The notes under the pieces were generated by a model. It saw nothing but the letters and a program-made list of their open reading frames with translations, was not told the origin of the DNA and did no database searches. DNA of 64,000 nt from Dehalococcoidia bacterium (GTDB taxonomy: Bacteria; Chloroflexota; Dehalococcoidia; Lucifugimonadales; SHYT01): contig SHXZ01000001.1 in assembly GCA_009693045.1 (NCBI GenBank), forward strand, positions 62,001 to 126,000. The letters run 5' to 3'. The position numbers were made by a program, and so were the translations under genes. This document shows positions 58,069 through 64,000 of this stretch, in pieces (positions within the stretch are counted from its first letter, which is position 1; every line of letters starts with the position of its first letter).

Positions 58069-58773
58069 CTATCCCGCATCATCGCGTCCGGCAACCTCGC
58101 GCGCCGCCAGCAGCACGTCCACCAGCGAGTCGTAGCTGAGCCGTCCCGTGTTCGTGTTGCGTGGGCTGGGGTGGTACGAAGCCACTAGCGTCGGCTGCGA
58201 CGGCCCGAACGCGTACCGCTGCCCGTGCGCGAACTCGGCCCGGATGCGCGTCCCAGCTCGCTCTCCCAGCGCCCACAGACACGACTGGAACGCGATGCGC
58301 CCCAGTGTCAGGACGACTCGTGCGTCTGGCAAGAGCTTCAGCTCGCGGATCAGGTAGGGCAGGCACGCGCGCTGCTCCTGCGGCGTCGGGCGGTCCTTCG
58401 GCGGCACGCAGCGCACCGCGGCGGCAATGTAAGCGCCGTGGAGCACCAGGCCGTCTTCCCGCTGCTCCGACGTTGGCTGGCTGGCGAAGCCCGCCGCGTG
58501 GAGCGCCCGCATCAGGAAGCTGGCGGACGGGTCGCCGGTGAACACGCGGCCCGTGCGGTTGCCGCCGTGGGCCGCCGGCGCCAGCCCCATAATGAGCACT
58601 CTGGCGTCAGGGTCGCCGAAACCGGGGACCGGCCTTCCCTAGTACTCCCAGTCTTTGTACCGGGGCTTCTTCGTCTGCGCCACCGCCTCCCGGTGTTCCA
58701 CCAGCCGCGGGCAGCGCCGGCAGGCGGTGACCTCCGCACAGAGTTGCGTGAGGCGTTCTGTTGTTATGAGCAT
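58069..58773 (-). pseudogene. udgB: Type 5 uracil-DNA glycosylase (UdgB) with internal amber stop
   Basis: From ATG 58773: MLITTERLTQLCAEVTACRR CPRLVEHREAVAQTKK...KDWEY, then TAG (58641-58639), then GRPVPGFGDPDARVLIMGLA PAAHGGNRTGRVFTGD in the same frame to 58069. The family reads 'YWGRPVPGFGD', so a Trp codon TGG has become TAG. The first Fe-S Cys pair (CRRC) lies before and the second (RCVPPKDRPTPQEQRAC) after the stop, so a truncated product would lack the active site GLAPAAHGGNRTGR. Read-through, mutation or base error are the options. The downstream part has an own ATG at 58599. Confidence 0.8.
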
Positions 58774-58971
58774 ACGTGGCTCCTCTTGGCCTGCGTGGAA
58801 AGTGAGGCAGGCAGTTCCTTTGAGGAGCAGGAATGCTCCTTGCACTCAGAATACGGGGCCAGTAAAGAAGGTGGCAATAATGTTGCTAAAGCGTAAGTTT
58901 GCGAGGGCATCGTGGCGGAGTGCGTCGGGCACGTTGCGGCGTTATGCCGCCAAAAACGGCACGCCGTTTGC

Positions 58972-59000
58972 TTGACTCGCCCTGTGCACAGCGATACACT
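58972..59000 (+). promoter_or_regulatory. Promoter of the guaB3 gene
   Basis: TTGACT (58972-58977), 17-base spacer, TACACT (58995-59000), about 28 bases before the ATG at 59028, which has TAGGAGG upstream. Good match to a housekeeping promoter. Confidence 0.65.
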
Positions 59001-59027
59001 CTGAAAAAGTGGTAGGAGGCGCTGGGC

Positions 59028-60176
59028 ATGGGCATTCCACAGTTCAAGGAAGTGCGCAGAGCCTACGGGTTTGACGATGTTGCGATAGCCCCAGGATCCG
59101 TGACCATCAACCCTGACCAGACCGATATCGCGTGGTCAATCGGGGATCACCAGTTCAAGATACCGGTCATCGCCTCAGCCATGGACGCCGTGGTCTCGCC
59201 AGACACGGCGATTTTGTTTGGCAAAATTGGCGGCCTCGGCGTCCTCAACCTGGACGGCGTATGGACCCGCTACGAGGACGCCCGCGAGGTTCTCGCCGAG
59301 TTGACCTCCGCTCCGTTGGATAAAGCCACGCCGCTCTTCCAGAACGCCTACGCCCACGAGCCGGTCAAAGAACACCTCATCGGGGACTGCGTGCGCAAGA
59401 TCAAGAAGAGCGGGGTCATCTGCGCGGTCGCCATGACGCCCCAGTCCACCAAGCGCTACGCCCCCATCGCGGTGGAAGCAGGCGCGGACATCATCTTCGT
59501 CCAGTCCACGGTCACCACGGCCCGCCACATCTCCAAGAGCTACCGTGGCCTCGTCTTTTCGGAGCTGGTGGAGTCCATCAAGGTGCCCGTCATCGTCGGC
59601 AACGTGGTCACCTACGGCGCCACGTTGGAGCTGATGGAAACGGGCGTCCAGGGCATCCTGGTCGGCGTCGGCCCGGGCGCGGCCTGCACGACGCGCGAGG
59701 TCACTGGCGTCGGTATCCCGCAGGTCACCGGCACAATGGACTGCGCCTCCGCCCGCGAGGAGTACTTCCGAAAGACAGGCCGCTATGTCTCCATCATCAC
59801 CGACGGTGGCATCCGCACGGGTGGCGATCTGTGCAAGGTCTTCGCCTCCGGCGCCGACGCCGCCATGCTCGGCACTCCATTCGCCCAGGCTACCGAAGCG
59901 CCAGGCCGCGGCTTCAACTGGGGCATGGCCACGCCGCACCCCGCGCTCCCGCGCGGCACGCGGATCAAAGTCGGGACCAAGGCGCCGCTGGAACAGATCC
60001 TGTTCGGCCCCTCAAACGTCACCGACGGCACGATGAACCTCATCAGCGCGCTTCGCATGGGCATGAGCATGGTGGGCGCGTTGACCCTGCGCGACATGCA
60101 GCAGGCCGAGCTGGTCTACGCCCCCGACATCAAGTCGGAGGGCAAGGTCTTCCAGATGCAGCAGGGCCGCAACTAG
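59028..60176 (+). CDS. guaB3: GuaB3 family IMP dehydrogenase-related protein
   Basis: 382 residues, CBS-less IMPDH-like TIM barrel: IPVIASAMDAVVSPDTAILF, VGVGPGAACTTREVTGVGIP (catalytic Cys loop GxGxxCTTR) and IITDGGIRTGGDLCKVFASG. The shorter length and the N-terminal RAYGFDDVAIAPGSVTINPD are those of the GuaB3 paralogue found with or instead of GuaB. It oxidises IMP to XMP or acts on related nucleotides. Confidence 0.92.
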   Translation: MGIPQFKEVRRAYGFDDVAIAPGSVTINPDQTDIAWSIGDHQFKIPVIASAMDAVVSPDTAILFGKIGGLGVLNLDGVWTRYEDAREVLAELTSAPLDKATPLFQNAYAHEPVKEHLIGDCVRKIKKSGVICAVAMTPQSTKRYAPIAVEAGADIIFVQSTVTTARHISKSYRGLVFSELVESIKVPVIVGNVVTYGATLELMETGVQGILVGVGPGAACTTREVTGVGIPQVTGTMDCASAREEYFRKTGRYVSIITDGGIRTGGDLCKVFASGADAAMLGTPFAQATEAPGRGFNWGMATPHPALPRGTRIKVGTKAPLEQILFGPSNVTDGTMNLISALRMGMSMVGALTLRDMQQAELVYAPDIKSEGKVFQMQQGRN

Positions 60177-60412
60177 CGGCGGCGCTGCATCGTACGCCCC
60201 TCCTTCATGCAGAGGAAGGGTCAGGAGAGAGGTCGCGCCTCCGTTGGGCGCTAATCCCATTTGCCTATTCGTAAAGTGGGTCGGGTTCTTCTGTTGTCTC
60301 CCATGGGCGTACTGTACAAAGCCGAGGCTAAAAGAAGCGATGGACCAACGGGAGGAGCCAGATTGTAGCGGAACGCCGTGTAGCCCTGATGCAGTGACCA
60401 GCGGAGGCCCCA

Positions 60413-61003
60413 ATGGCGAATGAACGTGAAGGCCGGCGCGGCGAAGAGCAAGCCGACCTGACCTTCTGCTTCTTCCCGCACCTCAAAGACTTCCTCGTTG
60501 TTGACACCCGCGCCGACCTGCCCAATGGTCCGGCCGTCCACGAGTTCAACGCCGCCGACGTGTACAATGACCGCTTCTACCGTGACCTGGAGGCGGGCTT
60601 TTCCGACCTGCTCCGTGACCGCGATGAGCCTTTCGCCGCGCTCATGGCGCTCTCCGTCCACGTGGAAGAGATGATGCGCGAGCGCGGCATGGACGCTATG
60701 CTTGAGGTCGTGGGCCGTACGTTCCCCATTAGCAAGCCGCCGCAGATCTCCATCGTCGTTTTCGCCGGGCCGCTGCTCAACGCCGACGACGGCCAGGTCC
60801 GCGACGCCCTGGAGCGGCTGTTCCCCAAAGGAGCTTTGGGCGCCTTGTTCATGCCCACCTCGCAGAAGCTGCTGTCCCTCCTCGCGCGCGAACGAGAGCG
60901 GACTCGGGACCGCCGGCGCGAGCAGGCCCAGCGCGGCCTCCTGCAGGGCAATGAAGGCTTCCTGACCCTCTGGCAGCGGCCTCCGGAGCAGGGGGCGAAC
61001 TAA
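60413..61003 (+). CDS. Hypothetical protein
   Basis: 196 residues with GGAGG upstream of ATG 60413. Contains EQADLTFCFFPHLKDFLVVD, VHEFNAADVYNDRFYRDLEA and ISIVVFAGPLLNADDGQVRD, with a basic helical C-terminus (ARERERTRDRRREQAQR). Not recognised. Transcribed in the same direction as guaB3 after 236 bases. Confidence 0.55.
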   Translation: MANEREGRRGEEQADLTFCFFPHLKDFLVVDTRADLPNGPAVHEFNAADVYNDRFYRDLEAGFSDLLRDRDEPFAALMALSVHVEEMMRERGMDAMLEVVGRTFPISKPPQISIVVFAGPLLNADDGQVRDALERLFPKGALGALFMPTSQKLLSLLARERERTRDRRREQAQRGLLQGNEGFLTLWQRPPEQGAN

Positions 61004-61056
61004 GCGCGAGACATGGCTCAATGCCTGCGCTTGCGCAAGGCAAGCAGCGTTCTGAC

Positions 61057-61115
61057 CGTTCGCCCTGAGCCACCAAGTGACCTGAGCATACCGAACGGGC
61101 TTGTCGAAGGGCGAG
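61057..61115. repeat. Dispersed 'CGTTCGCCCTGAGC' inverted-type repeat
   Basis: GTTCGCCCTGAGC and ACCGAACGGGCTTGTCGAAG around 61058-61112 resemble fragments near 13846-13872 (GGTTCGACAAGCTCACTACG), 21862-21905 and 36590-36605. Non-coding, between two plus-strand genes. Confidence 0.6.
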
Positions 61116-61192
61116 TCAGCAGGCGGCGCTTGCTCCGTGCAAAGTTGGGCCCAACAGCATAGAATTCGCCCATCACAAGATGGGGGAGCCCG

Positions 61193-62215
61193 ATGCGAGT
61201 TTACACCGGCGCCGGTGGGGATGGCCTGTGGGGCGTGGCCGCCGAGGCGGAGCGCGCGGAACGCCTGGGGTTCGACGGCATCGGCTTCGGTGAGACCGGC
61301 GGCGACGCCTTCCTGCCCTGCGTCCTCGCCGTGGAGCACACCAAAAGCCTGAATGTCGCCACGTCCGTCGCCATCGCCTTCCCGCGCAGCCCCATGGTCA
61401 CCGCGTACCAATCGTGGATGCTCCAGCACTACTCCGGCGGCCGCTTCCAGCTTGGCCTCGGCACCCAGGTCAAGGGCCACAACGAGCGCCGCTTCAGCGT
61501 CAAGTGGACCGCCCCAGGCCCCCGCCTCCGCGAGTACCTCTTGTCGCTGCGCGCCATCTTTGACTCCTGGCACAACGGCACGCGGCTCAACTTCCGCGGC
61601 GAGCACTACACCTTCACGCTCATGACGCCCGCATTCACGCCGCCCAAGCTCAGCTCCGCGCCGCCGCAGGTCTTCATCTCCGCCGTCGGTCCGTACAACG
61701 CCCGCCTCGCCGGCGAGTTGTGCGACGGCATCAGCCTCCACCCCTTCACCACGCCCAAGTACGTCGCGGAGGTGTCCCTGCCGAGCCTGGAGGCGGGCGC
61801 CAAGGTCGCGGGACGCACGCTCAAGGACCTCGCCATTAGTGGCGGCGGCTTCGTCGTCACCGGCGCCACGGAGGAGGAGGTCGGCAAGGCCTACGAGCGG
61901 ACGCGGCGGCAGATCTCCTTCTACGCCTCCACCCGCACGTACAAGCGCGTCCTGGATGTCCACGGCTGGGGCGACACCTGCCTCAAGCTCCACGAGATGT
62001 CCCTGCGGAACGAGTGGGCTCAGATGCCACGCCTCATCACCGACGAGATGATGGACGCCTTCTGCGTCACCGGCGCCTACGACACCATCGTCCCCAAGAT
62101 ACGTGAGCGTTACGGCTGGTACGCCTCCCGCGTCAACTTCCCCATGCCCGACCCCACACCCGCCAACGAAGTGGCGGTCAAGCGCATTGTGGCGGAGCTG
62201 AAGGCCTCATCGTAG
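61193..62215 (+). CDS. LLM class F420-dependent oxidoreductase
   Basis: 340 residues, luciferase-like monooxygenase fold of the TIGR03617-type: AERAERLGFDGIGFGETGGD, TSVAIAFPRSPMVTAYQSWM, FQLGLGTQVKGHNERRFSVK and VDLHPFTTPKYVAEVSL-like LCDGISLHPFTTPKYVAEVS. Cofactor F420 (or flavin) dependent oxidation of an unknown substrate. GGGGGAG precedes the ATG. Many Chloroflexota and Actinobacteria carry large sets of this family. Confidence 0.87.
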   Translation: MRVYTGAGGDGLWGVAAEAERAERLGFDGIGFGETGGDAFLPCVLAVEHTKSLNVATSVAIAFPRSPMVTAYQSWMLQHYSGGRFQLGLGTQVKGHNERRFSVKWTAPGPRLREYLLSLRAIFDSWHNGTRLNFRGEHYTFTLMTPAFTPPKLSSAPPQVFISAVGPYNARLAGELCDGISLHPFTTPKYVAEVSLPSLEAGAKVAGRTLKDLAISGGGFVVTGATEEEVGKAYERTRRQISFYASTRTYKRVLDVHGWGDTCLKLHEMSLRNEWAQMPRLITDEMMDAFCVTGAYDTIVPKIRERYGWYASRVNFPMPDPTPANEVAVKRIVAELKASS

Positions 62216-62317
62216 GGGCGCGCGGCCGTGCTCCCTCTATTTCCCCAGATTCGCGTTTCGCTTAACCCCAACGGGACCAGGAACGAAACACCATCCCTGC
62301 GTATTCTAATTGCCCTC

Positions 62318-62346
62318 TTGACAGTGTAGAACTTACGTACTATTCT
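62318..62346 (+). promoter_or_regulatory. Promoter of the radical-SAM gene
   Basis: TTGACA (62318-62323), 17-base spacer, TATTCT (62341-62346), 40 bases before ATG 62386. Near-consensus. Confidence 0.7.
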
Positions 62347-62385
62347 TAGAACAAATCTTCTACAACCTGGCTTGCGGAGGCCCCC

Positions 62386-63272
62386 ATGCCCAAGGTCATC
62401 TTTGAGGAAATCCCCTGCAAGGGCCTCCTCGACCGTGTGTCCGGCGACTCCCTCCCCTTCCGCAGGACGGCCAACCCCTACCGAGGCTGCCAGCACGCCT
62501 GCCTCTACTGCTTCGCCCGCGGCACTCACGAGTTCCTCGGCTACATCGCCGGCCGCGACTTTGACACGCGCATCGTCGTCAAGACCAACGCGCCCGAGGT
62601 GCTCCGGCAAGAGCTCCGTTCCCCAAGCCGGCGCGGCGAACTCGTCGCGCTGGATACCGCCTGCGACCCCTACAAGCCTGCGGAACAGAAGTACCTCCTT
62701 ACCCGCCAGGTATTCACGGCGTTCCGCGACTTCCACAACCCTGTCAGCATCACTATCAAGGGCGTGCTCGTCACCCGTGACCTGGACATCCTCGTCGAGC
62801 GCACCGAGGTCTAGGTGAACTTCGGCGTCGCCACCCTGGACGAGCGCCTCTGGAAGCAGATGGAGCCGGTGACCCCAAAGCCCTCCAAGCGGCTTGAGGC
62901 GATGGAGCTGCTGGCGCGCATGGGCATCAGGACCGGCGTGCTCCTGGCGCCCATCATCCCCGGCATCACCGACAGCCCCGAGAAGCTGGAGGCCGTCGTC
63001 AAGGCCGCCGCCGAGCACGGCGCCGACTTCCTTGCCCCAAACGTGCTGCGCCTGAAGCACGGCTCGCGTGAGTGGTTCATGCCCTTCGTCCGCGAGACGT
63101 ACCCCCACCTTAACCCGCTTACGAGTGGCTCTACAAGGGCCCCTACGCGCCCGAGCGGTACACCGAGCAGGTGCTGCAACTGGTGGACGAACTGCGGCGC
63201 CACTACGGCCTGGATGGCCGCAGCGCCATCGCCGCGCCGCCGTCGCGTTGCGCGCAGCTGGCCCTGGTGTAG
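62386..63272 (+). pseudogene. Radical SAM protein (Rv2578c/SplB-like) broken by a stop and a frameshift
   Basis: From ATG 62386: RRTANPYRGCQHACLYCFAR contains the CxxxCxxC Fe-S site, then VLVTRDLDILVERTEV followed by TAG (62812-62814), then in the same frame VNFGVATLDERLWKQMEPVT PKPSKRLEAMELLARMGIRT. A frameshift near 63115 joins the C-terminus EWLYKGPYAPERYTEQVLQL VDELRRHYGLDG to TAG 63270-63272. Every block matches the family, so one gene of ~295 codons carries two lesions. A real pseudogene is therefore likelier than a single base-calling error. Its promoter is intact. Confidence 0.75.
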
Positions 63273-63299
63273 TCAATCGAGGATGAAAGGCCTGAACTC

Positions 63300-63345
63300 A
63301 CGGCCCGTCCTTCTCCCACAGTGGGAGAGGGTGAGGGATTCAGGC
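63300..63345. repeat. Intergenic 'CTCCCAC..GTGGGAG' repeat
   Basis: CTTCTCCCACAGTGGGAGAG with flanking GGTGAGGG at 63310-63335 is a copy of the GC-rich dispersed palindrome class. It separates the radical-SAM remnant from the ureG fragment. Confidence 0.6.
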
Positions 63346-63483
63346 GCGAGGCGTGTTGGAGGCGAGAGGGGAGCGCCTTCAGCACGCCTCGCGCCTATTT
63401 GCCTGTGAGCCGCCCGCCCAAGGTCTTTTTGCCTGCTACGACCACATCCACCTACGCAGCGCCAACCCCCCGACAGACGGCCG

Positions 63484-63804
63484 ACTTTTGCCACCAGTCC
63501 CGAGCTCGTGGACGAGGTCATTTACGTCATTGACGTCGCGGGGGGCGACAAGATCCCCTGGAAGGGAGGGCCCGGCATCACGCGGAGCGACCTGCTCGTC
63601 ATCAACAAAACCGACCTCGCGCCGTTCGTGGGTGCGAGCCTGGCGGTGGTGGACCGGGATTCCCGAGTCATGCGCGGCGAGAAGCCCTTTGTCTTCACGA
63701 ACCTCCAATCTGGCGATGGGCTTGACCAGGTGGTTGCGCGGCTGCGAGAGCTGCGGGTGAGGGGCGTTGTGAGGGCCGCGGTGCGGAATGGTTCTCACCA
63801 CTAA
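63484..63804 (+). pseudogene. ureG: UreG C-terminal fragment (5' truncated)
   Basis: From about 63484 the frame reads [20 protein letters not shown] then [26 protein letters not shown], the UreG Ni-insertion GTPase from the mid-domain on (G4 motif NKTD). The P-loop half and a start are missing; upstream bases carry a repeat instead. GTG 63508 is the first usable start and gives 98 residues. No urease or other ure gene is in the window. Confidence 0.72.
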
Positions 63805-63821
63805 CCTTCGGCAAGCAGTAG

Positions 63822-64000
63822 AGTCTTCGGACCCGGCGCCGAGGGCGGCTCCAGCGGGCGCTGGAGAACCTTCGGAAGCAGCACCTGTGGGGCGATTTGT
63901 CCGCCGACGACTATCAGCGAGAGCGGAACGGCTTGGAACGTCAGTTGAAAGTCGCCACCCCGGATGCCCGGCCGACGCAGATGCCGAATCTGGAACGCGC
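63822..64000 (+). pseudogene. Recombinase-like C-terminal fragment (runs off window)
   Basis: After a TAG at 63819-63821 the frame reads RGRLQRALENLRKQHLWGDL then SADDYQRERNGLERQLKVAT, a helical 'LERALENLRxxYxxGDIsxxEY' coiled-coil segment typical of the C-terminus of large serine recombinases. The start is missing and the end lies beyond the window. With the truncated ureG it points to a past insertion near the right edge. Confidence 0.4.

Noticed and set aside
58879-58974. 31-residue basic frame ending just before the guaB3 promoter
   Set aside because: Too short, no family, ends in the -35 box; kept only as a note.
60251-61993. 580-codon minus-strand frame over the LLM oxidoreductase and its upstream gene
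   Set aside because: Spans two real plus-strand genes, has no family features and no ribosome-binding site.
62110-63276. Minus-strand frame opposite the radical-SAM gene
   Set aside because: Antisense of a family-matching, though broken, gene.
1-64000. CRISPR arrays
   Set aside because: No regularly spaced 24-40-base direct repeats were seen. The repeats present are palindromic and dispersed.

Overview
The window is GC-rich, dense bacterial chromosome. The gene content (aerobic complex I, A1-type caa3 oxidase, menaquinone-type UbiE/MenG, GuaB3-type IMP dehydrogenase, F420-type LLM oxidoreductase, many SDRs, a stand-alone molybdenum hydroxylase, paired FmdB proteins, bacterial translin, DUF502) suggests a member of the Chloroflexota, probably of the Dehalococcoidia / SAR202-like type. 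This is inference from gene families; there is no rRNA in the window. The only RNA gene found is one tRNA-Val(GAC).

Layout. 1-7270 (minus): nuoA-B-C-D-H-I-J-K-L, with nuoL running off the left edge and no nuoEFG between D and H. Two HicBA-type toxin-antitoxin pairs sit inside this operon: an intact pair between nuoK and nuoL, and one between nuoC and nuoD whose HicA is frameshifted. A 39-residue peptide gene between nuoD and nuoH duplicates the N-terminal membrane leader of this NuoH. 7394-9303: two SDRs. 9975-13711: an SbcC-like ATPase, a GxxExxY-family gene enclosed by inverted repeats, and a GNAT. 13919-19866: ffh, a broken NYN-domain gene, rnhB, a UPF0102 gene, two FmdB zinc ribbons, thiE and a translin homologue. 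20083-26232: a HEPN pair, MOSC, PIG-L, DUF502, glycosyltransferase and FemAB/CelD-like genes. 26637-31043: divergent oligopeptide-type binding lipoprotein and molybdenum hydroxylase large subunit. 31155-35598: a patchwork of toxin-antitoxin genes (higB broken, higA intact; PIN/UPF0175), tRNA-Val and gene remnants. 35608-42328: scattered metabolic genes. 42411-50458 (minus): ctaCDE-coxIV-ctaG, then a small membrane gene and ctaA-ctaB for haem A synthesis. 50773-62215: tatA, epimerase, exonuclease, FAH hydrolase, Fe-ADH, methyltransferase, phd/vapC, DMT transporter, CcdA, broken uracil-DNA glycosylase, guaB3, LLM oxidoreductase. 62386-64000: a broken radical-SAM gene, a 5'-truncated ureG and a recombinase-like fragment.

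The genes describe an aerobic respirer: complex I reduces quinone (MenG makes menaquinone), a caa3 oxidase uses haem A from CtaA/CtaB, and CtaG and possibly CcdA assist cytochrome and copper-centre assembly.

The most striking layer is not classical genes but small repeats. At least four families of palindromic or inverted repeats are scattered between genes, and some are fused into reading frames (rnhB C-terminus, sbcC, menG). One family ('CCGCAGATT' type) forms the ends of a roughly 490-bp unit carrying the GxxExxY gene and also occurs as two gene-less 75-87-bp palindromes, which looks like an autonomous element with miniature derivatives. Several genes are broken by single stops or frameshifts. 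From one sequence these cannot be separated into true decay, recoding or consensus error.
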